A stretch of 64,000 bases of DNA, taken from contig JAHLLB010000022.1 of NCBI GenBank assembly GCA_020444425.1, positions 1 through 64,000 on the forward strand, read 5' to 3'. This document shows, piece after piece, positions 18,401 to 25,777 of the stretch. The DNA comes from a bacterium. GTDB taxonomy: Bacteria; Electryoneota; Electryoneia; Electryoneales; Electryoneaceae. The translations under genes and the position numbers were made by a program. Every line of letters begins with the position of its first letter. The stretch's first letter is position 1. The notes beneath the pieces are model-generated. The model was not told the origin of the DNA, made no database searches, and saw nothing but the letters and a program-made list of their open reading frames with translations.

Positions 18401-19140
18401 CGGAAAAAGCGTGGGGCGGCAGTGCGGGTGATTACGGTTCACCGGGCTGGCCGATGGAACGCGGCATTCTCACGTTGAATCCGAACCAGACCGTCATTCC
18501 GGCCGGCGGCGGAAACCTGACCTACGGCATCTCGCTGGTGACGTACCTGTATCCGGTCTACGAGAACTGCGCGTACTGGACCGAGGTGATTCTGCCAAGT
18601 TCGGACGTGTACCCGATCGGCAACCAGTACTTCACCTTGACACCGTTCCTCGCGGTCACACTGCCGAACCAGGTGCAGCCGGTTCCGGGTGGCGCTCCGG
18701 AAGGGACGTACACGTTCAACGCGTATGTCGGTTATCCGGAAACGCACATCGCGGACAGCTTCGAGTTCACCAAGCTCGGCACGACGGGCGAACCGTTCGG
18801 ACCGGAGGACTGGCTTGCGGCGAACCCGTTCGAGGTGCTGGAAGAGTCGGTCGCCAGCGAACCGGAACTGCCGACAGTGTTTGCGGTTGGCAATGCGTAT
18901 CCGAACCCGTTCAACCCGAGCACGTCGCTGGACATTGACTTGCCGGACGCGGGTGAGGTGGAAATCGCGGTGTACAACGTCAACGGGCAGTTGGTCGCGA
19001 CGGTGACGAAGGGTGTCTACCAGGCCGGCTACCATACGTTCAGCATCGATGGTTCGCACTGGGCGAGTGGCGTGTATTTCGTCCGTGCGACGATCCCGGG
19101 TCAGTTGACCGAGATGCGCAAGATTGTGCTGATGAAATAA
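15433..19140 (+). CDS. Large secreted protein with six lamin-tail-type repeats and T9SS sorting domain
   Basis: A 1235-residue exported protein. After the signal peptide (MKWMVVLAAICTLLAGAAQA) come six tandem repeats of about 165 residues. Each opens with a variant of IISEIMYDP...DQYGEWFEVYNAG, followed by LRLWTFxDxxSDSF, VxPGEYxVxGRYGNEGYNG, DEVMLYDPxGxLHDxVxYD and SDNNDPANWxxSxxxWPGSxGDFGTPG. Repeat openings lie near residues 25, 190, 355, 520, 685 and 850. This matches the LTD (lamin-tail) domain of bacterial surface proteins. A separate ~110-residue beta domain (GILTLNPNQTVIPAGGG) precedes the T9SS domain (AYPNPFNPSTSLDIDL to IVLMK). The function is probably structural or adhesive at the cell surface. 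The heptad array begins 4 bp after the stop. Confidence 0.88.
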   Translation: MKGMKWMVVLAAICTLLAGAAQADVMITEIMINPLASGDNYGEWFEVYNDGAEDVDMSGWTVSDNDGQSFVISAFTVPAGDYAVFAKYNNDGLNGHVPYDYSYNSAMNFDEPADELMMYDAEDNLMDQVTYDSGNGWVYVEGASIQLTDLGSDNNDPANWMVSEYGWYEGNWDFGTPGAAFDGPYATKNMVISEILYDPFSREDQYAEWFEVYNAGSDTTNMRLWTFEDLGGNSFRVNAHILVAPGEYAVFGRYENNGYNGYIYPDYVYGTGFPLDNSADEIVMNMPDGTLHDEVQYDESTGWPTAWGASMQLMDVNADNSVASNWTISRYAWPLSNGDFGTPHEAFDGPYDQHNLIISEILYDPNATEDQYGEFFEVYNAGDGPTDLRLWTVKDADSDSFAVTSSVTVQPGEYKVIGRYGNEGYNGNINDDYSYNGAMVMDDDADEVMLYDPNSQLHDVVAYDEGSGWPTASGASMQLTDLNDDNNDPASWVISRNPWPGSLGDFGTPHDPFDGPYYDHHLVITEIMYDPYVQSDQYAEYFELYNAGQGPTDIRLWEITSGAEQYRIQSSVIAQPGEYLVLGIYGNEGYNGHINDDLDYDNVTLSNVADTLTIIDPYGNVHDQVMYDEENGWPKPFGASLQLNDPASDNSDPANWYASMWPWPDSDGDLGTPGVANDGPYAETQIIISEIMYNPLVVSDQYGEWFELHNAGTDTVNLKYWMFYDNDADSFFPTSQQYIAPGEELVFGCYANPGYNGNVVVNFDYDNFVFDHDTDEIYMYDGNGVLIDEVEYDLTGDFPSIDGASIYLPDLNVDNNIGSNWSISTIAWPGSVGDFGSPGEENQDVPAPYQIKITEIMKDPAASSDQYGEWFEIVNESDEQINLRLWEFYDNDTDYFRITNDVFVEAGDYCVLARYGNFGYNGGVQDDYDYDNMILDNDEDDEIIIRDLFGEVQDEVWYLEDGIWPDPTGATMTLPDPRLQNDDPANWVVSEKAWGGSAGDYGSPGWPMERGILTLNPNQTVIPAGGGNLTYGISLVTYLYPVYENCAYWTEVILPSSDVYPIGNQYFTLTPFLAVTLPNQVQPVPGGAPEGTYTFNAYVGYPETHIADSFEFTKLGTTGEPFGPEDWLAANPFEVLEESVASEPELPTVFAVGNAYPNPFNPSTSLDIDLPDAGEVEIAVYNVNGQLVATVTKGVYQAGYHTFSIDGSHWASGVYFVRATIPGQLTEMRKIVLMK

Positions 19141-19143
19141 GGA

Positions 19144-19206
19144 CAGTCTTGAGTCCTGAGTCCTGAGTCCTGAGTCCTGAGTCTTGAGTCTTGAGTCCTG
19201 AGTCTT
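19144..19206. repeat. Heptanucleotide tandem repeat, GAGTCCT/GAGTCTT x9
   Basis: Nine in-phase heptads: CAGTCTT, four GAGTCCT, two GAGTCTT, GAGTCCT and GAGTCTT. A degenerate tail (GAGACAA, AGACTTC, GACACAG, ACTTCAG) extends to about 19234. The array starts 4 bp after the lamin-tail gene stop codon. It shares the order ACAGTC...TTGAGACAAAGAC with the array at 5265-5299 read on its gene's strand. Confidence 0.95.
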
Positions 19207-19263
19207 GAGACAAAGACTTCGACACAGACTTCAGACACAGACTTCAGACGAAAATCGTTTCAT

Positions 19264-19299
19264 CGGGGACACTTACTCCGCTAAGTGTCCCCGTTTTTT
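19264..19299 (+). terminator. Rho-independent terminator of the GGGGACACTTA family
   Basis: CGGGGACACTTA (19264-19275) pairs perfectly with TAAGTGTCCCCG (19282-19293) around loop CTCCGC, followed by TTTTTT. Near-identical hairpins occur at 23996-24037 and 24233-24269, and a related one at 43246-43277. It is thus both a terminator and a member of a repeat family. Confidence 0.9.
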
Positions 19300-19494
19300 G
19301 TCTGTCGCGGGGGCATCCAGACAATTCTGTGCCTGCGGTGTATTCATGCTGTCGCGACAAATCCGCCCATGGCCATCAATCAGGTCAATTCCGCGATTTT
19401 CGAGTTGCCTCTGGTCTGGCCGGGACAATGCTCGTACATTTCGAGGCTACACTACATCGCAACGGTTTCCGTGAGACACATGGAGAGTTCACCA

Positions 19495-20838
19495 ATGAAA
19501 TGGTCACCTGCCTTGACGGCGCTTGTGTTGTTGCTGGTTCTGTCAATCAGTGCGACCGCTGAACCGGTGCAGTCGGTGCCGGACGGACGGTTCTATATCA
19601 CTGTGGGAGACGAACAGATCTGCACTCCCTACCTGTCCAATCAGTCCATCGATGAGACCCATCCGAACCGTGACCGCTGTGTGATCATCTTGCCGGGTGG
19701 TTCACGTGACATCGAGCAGGTTGGTGACTGGATGCAGCAGGCGGCGTTCCAGGCGGATGCATTGGAGACGACATTGCTGGTTGGCATCCAGTTTCTACTG
19801 GAAACCGACGTTGATACGCATTTGCTCAACGATGATGTCGTTTTCTGGGACCACATGGCGTGGTACAACGGGGACGTAAGCGATTCCAGCGGGCACAACC
19901 CACGGTACGCTCGCGCGAGCAGCTTTACGTTCACGGACAGCCTGGTGTATCACATCTGGCAGTTGAACCCGCATTTCGAGACCTTTGTCATCACCGGCCC
20001 ATCAGCCGGTGGCAAGTATACCCAGCGCTACGCCGCGACCAACCGGATCGAAACCTACCTCGCGCAGAATGATGGTCCGCCGATGATCTACACCACGATC
20101 AACAACGGCTCGTTTGTGTACATGGATGCTGGACGGCGTGCGATTGATGGCACGTTTCCGGAAGCGGATGACTTGTCCCTGACGTTCATTCCACGGTACA
20201 ACAAGTATCCGTACGGGTTGGAGGAGCTGAACGACTACAGCGCGGAAACCGGTTCTCAGACGATTTACAACCAGTACCGCTACCGCTGGGGGTTTTACAT
20301 CATCGGCGAGTTGGACAACGGCCCCAACTCGGACGATCAACCGATGGCGTTACAGGGCTACAATAACATCCAGCGGAACGTGGTCTACGCTGAGCACCTG
20401 ACATCGACCTACGGCACTGATCACAACCATGAGGTGATCGTGATTGAGGGCGCGGATCACAACACGCATGAGATCATCCTCGATCCGACCACCTGGGAAC
20501 CGTTGTTCTACTTCGTTCCGCCGGAATCGGCGGTGGAGGAAGAGGGCAATCACGGGGGCTCATCAACGTTGCCGCAGGAAGCGTCGCTGGTGGCGTATCC
20601 GAACCCGTTCAATCCGAGCACCAACCTGACGGTTACCTTGCCGCACGCGGGCCGGCTCAAGGTGGAAGTGTTCAATGTTGCCGGACAGCGGGTTGCGTTG
20701 CTCGAAAACGCGCAGGTCAGCGCCGGCGAGCACGCGTTCACCTTCGCGCCGGAGCAGCAGAGCAGCGGGGTGTATTTCGTGCACGTGACCGCGCGTGGCC
20801 AATTCTCCGAAGTCCGGAAGATCACGCTGCTGAAGTAA
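19495..20838 (+). CDS. Secreted alpha/beta-hydrolase-like protein with T9SS sorting domain (paralogue 1)
   Basis: A 447-residue exported protein. A signal peptide (LVLLLVLSISATA) is followed by a ~340-residue domain. This carries FETFVITGPSAGGKYTQRYAATNRI, where G-P-S-A-G-G fits the nucleophile elbow (G-x-S-x-G), and VIVIEGADHNTHEIIL, which offers a candidate catalytic histidine. The domain is shared with the next gene (21246-22583): WYNGDVSDSSGHNPR against WFIGNLSDSTDTHPR, and YGLEELNDYSAETGSQTIY against YGLEELNEYTTETGAQVIF. The C-terminus is a T9SS domain (AYPNPFNPSTNLTV to ITLLK). It is probably a surface or secreted esterase or related hydrolase, by inference. ATG 19495 is chosen for its GGAGAG at 19481-19486 and clean signal peptide; longer in-frame starts lack a signal. 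Confidence 0.75.
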   Translation: MKWSPALTALVLLLVLSISATAEPVQSVPDGRFYITVGDEQICTPYLSNQSIDETHPNRDRCVIILPGGSRDIEQVGDWMQQAAFQADALETTLLVGIQFLLETDVDTHLLNDDVVFWDHMAWYNGDVSDSSGHNPRYARASSFTFTDSLVYHIWQLNPHFETFVITGPSAGGKYTQRYAATNRIETYLAQNDGPPMIYTTINNGSFVYMDAGRRAIDGTFPEADDLSLTFIPRYNKYPYGLEELNDYSAETGSQTIYNQYRYRWGFYIIGELDNGPNSDDQPMALQGYNNIQRNVVYAEHLTSTYGTDHNHEVIVIEGADHNTHEIILDPTTWEPLFYFVPPESAVEEEGNHGGSSTLPQEASLVAYPNPFNPSTNLTVTLPHAGRLKVEVFNVAGQRVALLENAQVSAGEHAFTFAPEQQSSGVYFVHVTARGQFSEVRKITLLK

Positions 20839-20947
20839 GCTTCGGTTCGGATCGAAGCGTTGTACTCGTATTGCGGATCTGGATGATCGCGCCAGGTGGG
20901 CGAAATAAGGTGAAATCCAATTTATGCTTCGAGATACAGCAGGTAGG

Positions 20948-21059
20948 TCATTCTGAAGCCGCGTTTGTTTGCGGCTGAAGAAGATCCAGCTGATCAACTG
21001 GTTGCTACCCGGTTCAACGTTGGCTCTTCCTCACTTCTCTTCGTTCCGTTCGGAATGAC
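20948..21059. mobile_element. TCATTCTGA inverted-repeat element (MITE-like), copy 1
   Basis: The element is bounded by TCATTCTGAA at 20948 and TTCGGAATGA at 21059. The right arm, read in reverse, begins TCATTCCGAACGGAACG and continues AAGAGAAGTGAGGAAG. The same arm sequence forms the left end of the element at 24094. It is 112 bp, non-coding, and flanked by short non-repeat DNA. The arms match a motif I recognise as common in intergenic DNA of many environmental genomes. Confidence 0.6.
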
Positions 21060-21092
21060 GTTCCTTCTTACCCATACAGTTTTGCAATTTCC

Positions 21093-21118
21093 AGCCCGGA
21101 CGATCTGTCCGGGCTGAT
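21093..21118 (+). terminator. Rho-independent terminator
   Basis: AGCCCGGAC (21093-21101) and GTCCGGGCT (21107-21115) form a perfect 9-bp stem with loop GATCT, followed by GATTTG. It lies downstream of the first hydrolase-like gene. The rest of 20839-21245 holds only the inverted-repeat element and this hairpin. Confidence 0.7.
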
Positions 21119-21245
21119 TTGCTCCACACTCGGCTCAACTCGGCAGGGTGACGCGATCACCGTTGCTTTTTCAAAACCTCGACCCCCATTTTACAACTCT
21201 CACCGAGGTTCGGGTTCAATCTCTGTTGCGTGGTGGAGGAGTGAG

Positions 21246-22583
21246 ATGAGATCGTTTGTGCTCGCAATGTTCGCCCTGCTGATGCTGTGCGGAACGTCTT
21301 ATGTAGTCTTCGCGGATCCGGTACAATACGTCCCGCCGTATCGGTATACCATCACGGTCGACAACCACTCGCTCTCGCTCCCGATGATCTTCAACGGAGA
21401 CCCCAGCGAACCGCATCCGGAAGCAACCCGTGCCGTGTTGTACACCTCCAACGGAACCCGGGAGGTGGTACCGATTGGTCAGACGCTCGTCGATGCGCGT
21501 GATCTGGCGGATGTCGACTCCGCGTCGGTGCTGATGGTTGGCCTGCAGTACCTCTATGAGGTCGATATCGAGGAGCACGATCTCGACGACGACGTTGCAT
21601 TCTGGAAGCACGAGCACTGGTTCATCGGGAATCTCAGCGACTCGACGGATACGCATCCGCGTCCAGTCAAAATCAGCGCGTACGCCTGGATGGACACGTT
21701 GCTCGCGCAGGTGGTGAGCCTCAATCCGCAGATCGAAACGATTTCCTTCCTCGGGGAATCGGCCGGCGGGAAGTTTTTTCAGCGCTACGCCGCCACCACC
21801 CGGCTGCCGTACGAGATGGACCTGCCGGAACTCATCTTTGTGACGGTCAACAACGGATCGTTCCTCTATTTCGACGAATACCGCTTTGACCTCGATGACG
21901 AATGGTCCATTCCCGGACCGATCAACCAGTCATTCGTGCCGAAATACAACCAGTGGCCATACGGTCTGGAAGAGCTCAACGAATACACGACGGAAACCGG
22001 CGCGCAGGTGATTTTCGACAACTTCCCCTCGCGCAACATGTTCCATTTCATCGGCGAAGAGGACAATGGCCTCAACTCCGACGACAAGCCGATGAACATG
22101 CAGGGCATGAACAACATCATGCGGCACGTGTTCTACTGGGATCACCTGCACCACCTCTGGGGCAACGGTATTGAAGCCACGCAGCAGGTGGTGATCATGG
22201 AGGATTATGGGCACGAGGGCCACGCGATTGTGCGCTCGCCCGCCTGCCGCAACGCGTTGTTCCTGTACGATCCGTCCACTTCGGTGGATGAAACCGGGAA
22301 CGCTAACGGTGCGTTGCCGGCAAGTGTGGAATTGACCTCGTATCCGAACCCGTTCAACCCGTCCGCGACGGTCAAGCTGTACCTGCCGTCCCCGGGCGAG
22401 GTACGGGTAAGCGTGTTCAACCTGTTGGGCGAATCGGTCGCGACGCTGGCGCATGAGGAGATGGCTGCCGGGACGCACACGTTCACGTTCGACGGATCGG
22501 AAATGAGCAGCGGTGTGTACTTTGTGCAGGTGGTCGCGCCCGGGCAGATTTACAAGACGAAGAAGATTACGTTGGTGAAGTGA
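21246..22583 (+). CDS. Secreted alpha/beta-hydrolase-like protein with T9SS sorting domain (paralogue 2)
   Basis: A 445-residue paralogue of the gene at 19495-20838. It has a signal peptide (FVLAMFALLMLCGTSYVVFA). The nucleophile-elbow candidate is SFLGESAGGKFFQRYAATTR (G-E-S-A-G-G), and VVIMEDYGHEGHAIV is a histidine candidate. The two proteins share most blocks along their length, including VTVNNGSFLYFDEYRF against TTINNGSFVYMDAGRR. The T9SS domain is SYPNPFNPSATVKLYL to ITLVK. The start ATG has GGAGGAG 5-6 nt upstream. Between the paralogues lie a MITE-like element and a terminator, so they are separately transcribed. A heptad array starts 4 bp after the stop. The substrate is unknown. Confidence 0.78.
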   Translation: MRSFVLAMFALLMLCGTSYVVFADPVQYVPPYRYTITVDNHSLSLPMIFNGDPSEPHPEATRAVLYTSNGTREVVPIGQTLVDARDLADVDSASVLMVGLQYLYEVDIEEHDLDDDVAFWKHEHWFIGNLSDSTDTHPRPVKISAYAWMDTLLAQVVSLNPQIETISFLGESAGGKFFQRYAATTRLPYEMDLPELIFVTVNNGSFLYFDEYRFDLDDEWSIPGPINQSFVPKYNQWPYGLEELNEYTTETGAQVIFDNFPSRNMFHFIGEEDNGLNSDDKPMNMQGMNNIMRHVFYWDHLHHLWGNGIEATQQVVIMEDYGHEGHAIVRSPACRNALFLYDPSTSVDETGNANGALPASVELTSYPNPFNPSATVKLYLPSPGEVRVSVFNLLGESVATLAHEEMAAGTHTFTFDGSEMSSGVYFVQVVAPGQIYKTKKITLVK

Positions 22584-22586
22584 GGA

Positions 22587-22647
22587 CAGTCCTGAGTCCT
22601 GAGGCGTGAGATGTGAGATGTGAGACGTGGGACCTGAGACCTGAGAC
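22587..22647. repeat. Heptanucleotide repeat interrupted by an insertion sequence
   Basis: Heptads CAGTCCT, GAGTCCT, GAGGCGT, GAGATGT, GAGATGT, GAGACGT, GGGACCT and GAGACCT begin 4 bp after the hydrolase-like gene stop. The ninth unit is cut by the insertion sequence starting at 22648, and the array resumes after it as ACCTGAGACCTGAGA at 23973-23987. Confidence 0.9.
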
Positions 22648-23972
22648 CAATGCTGTCCCAACGTTGAGTTGTGTAGTTCTTTGAAAGCCGCATGATTCTT
22701 GGGTTTGGAGCCAATTCGTTACGAAATCGATTTGAACTCGTCCAACTTCATCTGATGTTCTCTCCTGAGTTCATTTTGGAGGGGCATCGTGAACACCGGT
22801 CGGCTCGTCTTTTCTCAGTTGATGGATTTCCTTCCCATGCAGGATTTTCACAGGTGTGTCGCTCGCTACCGGGGCAATCACAAGGTCAAGAGCTTCCTGT
22901 GCTACAGCCAGTTTCTCTGTATGGTTTTTGCGCAACTGACCCATCGGGAGAGCCTTCGCGACATTGAAGCCTCTCTGCGTGCAGTCGCCGGCAAGCTGTA
23001 TCACACTGGATTTCGGGGTCAAGTCTCCCGCAATACCTTGGCCCACGCCAACCAGATCCGTGACTGGCGCATCTATCGTGATTTCGCACATCGTCTGATC
23101 GAGGAGGCCCGGTCGCTGTATGCCGATGAGGCGCTCGCAGTTGACCTCGACGCCACAGCGTATGCGTTGGATGCCTCGACCATCGAACTTTGCCTGACGT
23201 TGTTTCCCTGGGCGACCTTCAAACAGGGGCACGGCGGCATCAAGCTCCATACATTGCTGGATTTACGCGGCAACATTCCAACCTGGTGCGTGATCACGGA
23301 CGCGCTCACGCATGAGATCAGGCTGATGGATCAGCTCGTCTATGAAGCAGGCGCATACTACATCCTGGACCGAGGCTACATCGATTTTGCCCGGCTGTTC
23401 CGCATTGACCGCAGTGGCGCGTTCTTCGTCACCCGGATCAAGACAAACACCGCCTATCGTGTGGTGGAATCACGACCGGTGCCTGTCGGCAGCGGTGTGC
23501 TGGAAGACCAGTTGATTGTCTTCACCAGTCGTCCGAAATGCCGGCGCTACCCGGATCAACTGCGGCGTATCCGGTACCACGACGCTGAGACCGATCGCGA
23601 GCTGGTGTTTCTGACGAACCATCTCGATTTGGACGCAACGATCATCGCCGGTCTGTACCGGTCCCGCTGGCAGATCGAGCTGTTCTTCCGCTGGATCAAG
23701 CAAAATCTGCGCATCAAGGTCTTCTATGGGACCAGCAAGAACGCTGTGAAAACACAGATCTGGATCGCGATTTCTGTCTATGTCCTCGTCGCGATCATCA
23801 AGAAACGGCTCGGACTGACCACCAGTCTTTCGACAATGCTGCAGATCCTGAGCGTCACACTGTTTGAAAAAAAACCGATAAACCAACTACTTACGACAAG
23901 CCTCAACACTGACTTGTTAGTCGAAAACCCTAACCAGCTGAAATTATTCAGCTAAACGTTGGGACAGCATTG
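22648..23972 (+). mobile_element. Complete IS4-type insertion sequence with 9-bp target duplication
   Basis: The element is 1325 bp. Perfect 18-bp terminal inverted repeats (CAATGCTGTCCCAACGTT) at 22648-22665 and 23955-23972 extend to 24 bp with two mismatches. ACCTGAGAC is duplicated at 22639-22647 and 23973-23981, giving a 9-bp target-site duplication inside a heptad array. It carries one intact transposase, and the transposase stop codon lies inside the right inverted repeat. Intact ends, target duplication and reading frame suggest a recent, possibly still mobile insertion. Confidence 0.93.
22789..23955 (+). CDS. IS4-family DDE transposase with DUF4372 N-terminus
   Basis: A 388-residue transposase that excises and inserts the surrounding element. 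Residues ~1-75 (FSQLMDFLPMQDFHRCVARYRGN...FAQLTHRESLRDIE) match the DUF4372 DNA-binding-type N-terminus seen in this IS4 subgroup. The DDE catalytic core follows: first D in AVDLDATAYALDAS, second D in YYILDRGYIDFARL, and E in YRSRWQIELFFRWIK, which is the Y-x2-R-x3-E-x6-K signature of IS4 elements. The frame is uninterrupted and all key residues are present. The upstream end of the element (22672-22788) provides a purine-rich GGAGGGG before the ATG. Confidence 0.95.
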   Translation: MNTGRLVFSQLMDFLPMQDFHRCVARYRGNHKVKSFLCYSQFLCMVFAQLTHRESLRDIEASLRAVAGKLYHTGFRGQVSRNTLAHANQIRDWRIYRDFAHRLIEEARSLYADEALAVDLDATAYALDASTIELCLTLFPWATFKQGHGGIKLHTLLDLRGNIPTWCVITDALTHEIRLMDQLVYEAGAYYILDRGYIDFARLFRIDRSGAFFVTRIKTNTAYRVVESRPVPVGSGVLEDQLIVFTSRPKCRRYPDQLRRIRYHDAETDRELVFLTNHLDLDATIIAGLYRSRWQIELFFRWIKQNLRIKVFYGTSKNAVKTQIWIAISVYVLVAIIKKRLGLTTSLSTMLQILSVTLFEKKPINQLLTTSLNTDLLVENPNQLKLFS

Positions 23973-23995
23973 ACCTGAGACCTGAGATAAAACCA

Positions 23996-24037
23996 AAAAA
24001 CCGGGGACACTTACTCCGTTAAGTGTCCCCGGTTTTT
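23996..24037. terminator. Bidirectional terminator hairpin, GGGGACACTTA family
   Basis: AAAAACCGGGGACACTTA pairs with TAAGTGTCCCCGGTTTTT around loop CTCCGT, giving an 18-bp perfect stem. The A-tract and T-tract flanks allow termination on both strands. It differs from the hairpin at 19264 by one loop base and longer AT flanks. Confidence 0.85.
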
Positions 24038-24093
24038 GCAGACTGCTGACAAAGTGGCAACGTTCGGGATTCAAGGAATATTCGGCTGTCGCA

Positions 24094-24198
24094 TCATTCT
24101 GAACGGAACGAAGAGAAGTGAAGAAGATCCAGATTATCAATGGGTTACAACAATTGGATTTCAGAAAAGCTGGACCTTCTTCGCTTCGCTCAGAATGA
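24094..24198. mobile_element. TCATTCTGA inverted-repeat element (MITE-like), copy 2
   Basis: The left arm begins TCATTCTGAACGGAACG and continues AAGAGAAGTGAAGAAGATCC. The right arm, read in reverse, begins TCATTCTGAGCGAAGCG and continues AAGAAGGTCCAGC. The 105-bp element has no coding capacity. Arms are similar but not identical, so the two halves probably derive from different family variants. Confidence 0.6.
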
Positions 24199-24232
24199 CA
24201 CCCCTGGCAATCCGGGGTTTGTCAACGATCTG

Positions 24233-24269
24233 ACCGGGGACACTTACTCCGTTAAGTCCCCGGTTTTTG
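24233..24269. terminator. Decayed GGGGACACTTA-family hairpin
   Basis: ACCGGGGACACTTA, then CTCCGT, then TAAGTCCCCGGT and TTTTTG. Compared with the copy at 23996, the right arm lacks two bases (GT), leaving a bulge. It still looks able to terminate. Confidence 0.65.
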
Positions 24270-24334
24270 TTTGTACGCAAACATCCGGTCTGTACGTATT
24301 TCGGCACAGTATCCTGATATCGCTACCTGAGAAA

Positions 24335-24397
24335 GACCCGCGCCACAAGCAAGCACGGGTCTGGTAGTGCGGATGATCCCAGACATGAATGTCTGGG
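24335..24397. repeat. Mosaic palindromic repeat downstream of the desulfurase gene
   Basis: GACCCG...CGGGTC flanks a GCAAGCA-type loop at about 24335-24362. CCCAGACAT-GA-ATGTCTGGG at 24378-24397 is a perfect 9-bp stem with a GA loop. Both modules recur in the 32.7-33.0 kb repeat region. Confidence 0.7.
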
Positions 24398-24411
24398 GCA
24401 AGTTTGTTTTT

Positions 24412-24474
24412 CGAACCCCGAACCCCGAACCCCGAACCCTGAACCCCGAGCCCCGAGCCCCGAGCCCCGAGCCC
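24412..24474. repeat. Heptanucleotide tandem repeat, CGAACCC/CGAGCCC x9
   Basis: Four CGAACCC, one TGAACCC and four CGAGCCC in perfect phase. The block structure (all A-type then all G-type) shows expansion by unit duplication. It ends 1 bp before the stop codon of the minus-strand desulfurase-like gene. Confidence 0.95.
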
Positions 24475-24475
24475 G

Positions 24476-25636
24476 TTACTGTGCGATATCCTCCACCGCG
24501 GCGATGGCGGTTTGCACCTGGTCCGGTGTGTTGAACGGTCCGAGCGAGAAGCGCACGGTTCCATGCAGGTCGAAGGTGCCGATGGATTCATGGCATTTCG
24601 GTGCGCACTGCAGGCCGGTACGGGTGGCGATGTCGTGGTCGACGTCCAGCATGATGCCGACGTTCATCGCGTCGATGCCCTCGACGTTAATCGAGAGCGT
24701 CGCGAGGTGATTCTCCAGCGAATCGCAACAGTAAGTCGTCACCTTCGGCAGATCCTTGATGCCGTCCACGAAGGTCTGCACCATCGCCATCTCTTTCGCG
24801 TGGATCGCCGCCGGGCCACCGTTTTCTTCGATCCAGCGCTGTCCCGCCCAGAGGCCGCCGATGCCCATCAGGTTCGGGGTGCCGTATTCCAGCCGCCACG
24901 GATATTCCGCCAGATGGTAAGGGAATGCCGAGCGCACGCCGGTCCCGCCGGAGCGGGTTTGGCCAATTTCGAGGTGTTCGCGGACGCAGATGACGCCGGT
25001 TCCGGTCGGACCCATCAGCGCCTTGTGGCCGGTCGCGACCAGGGCGTCCACATGCCATGCCTTCATGTCGATCGGGACCACACCTGCGGTCTGGGACGCG
25101 TCGATCACGAACTTCGCCTGGTGATCCTTGAGGATCGCACCAATCGCGGCGATGTCCTGGACGGTGCCGATAACGTTTGAGCCGTGGTTGACGACGACCA
25201 GCGACGTGTTCGGCCGCAGCGCGTTCTCGAGGTCGGCGGTCTGGATGAAGCCGTGCTCGTTGGGCGTGAGCCAGGTGACGTCGGCAACACCGTCGCGTTC
25301 GAGACAGTTCAGCGGCCGCAGCACGCTGTTGTGGTCGAGGTTGGTGCTGATGACATGGTCGCCCGGCTTGACCAGCCCCTGGATCACGATGTTCAGGCCG
25401 TCTGTGGCGTTGTGGCAGAAGAGAGTTCGTTCCGGCAGGTCACCGTTGAAGAAGGCGTTCAGTTTCTTGCGGGTGTTTTCGACGAGATCCCCGGCGGAGA
25501 TGGCGGCGTCAAAGCCCGAACGTCCCGGGTTGACCCCGTTGTGCCGGTAGAAGTCGTCCATGAACGCGTAGACTTCGTCCGGTTTCGGCCACGAGGTGGC
25601 GGCATTGTCCATGTAGATCAGGTCACGGGCGTCCAT
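24476..25636 (-). CDS. Class V aminotransferase, cysteine desulfurase-family protein
   Basis: A cytoplasmic PLP-dependent fold-type I enzyme of 386 residues. N-terminal YMDNAATSWPKPDEV, GVNPGRSG and FCHNATDGLNIVIQGL match the class V aminotransferase pattern. The PLP lysine is K205 in ATGHKALMGPTGTG. C344 in TGLQCAPKCHESIGT occupies the position of the catalytic cysteine in the cysteine desulfurase family exemplified by TIGR01977. It probably removes sulfur from cysteine for transfer to an acceptor, but these stand-alone members are poorly characterised and selenocysteine lyase or other activity is possible. No IscU, SufU or Fe-S assembly genes are adjacent. A kinase gene lies 141 bp upstream on the same strand. 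Confidence 0.85.
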   Translation of the reverse strand: MDARDLIYMDNAATSWPKPDEVYAFMDDFYRHNGVNPGRSGFDAAISAGDLVENTRKKLNAFFNGDLPERTLFCHNATDGLNIVIQGLVKPGDHVISTNLDHNSVLRPLNCLERDGVADVTWLTPNEHGFIQTADLENALRPNTSLVVVNHGSNVIGTVQDIAAIGAILKDHQAKFVIDASQTAGVVPIDMKAWHVDALVATGHKALMGPTGTGVICVREHLEIGQTRSGGTGVRSAFPYHLAEYPWRLEYGTPNLMGIGGLWAGQRWIEENGGPAAIHAKEMAMVQTFVDGIKDLPKVTTYCCDSLENHLATLSINVEGIDAMNVGIMLDVDHDIATRTGLQCAPKCHESIGTFDLHGTVRFSLGPFNTPDQVQTAIAAVEDIAQ

Positions 25637-25777
25637 CGCAACTCCCCCACAAAACGGTGTGTTGTTGAGTATCCGGGAAGATAGTGAACGGGGGTGCGTT
25701 CCGGGGCCTCAGGGAGTTGTCTGGAGATCAGACACAACGATTTTTGGCTTCGGATTCACCCATGCGCGAAGAACAGC

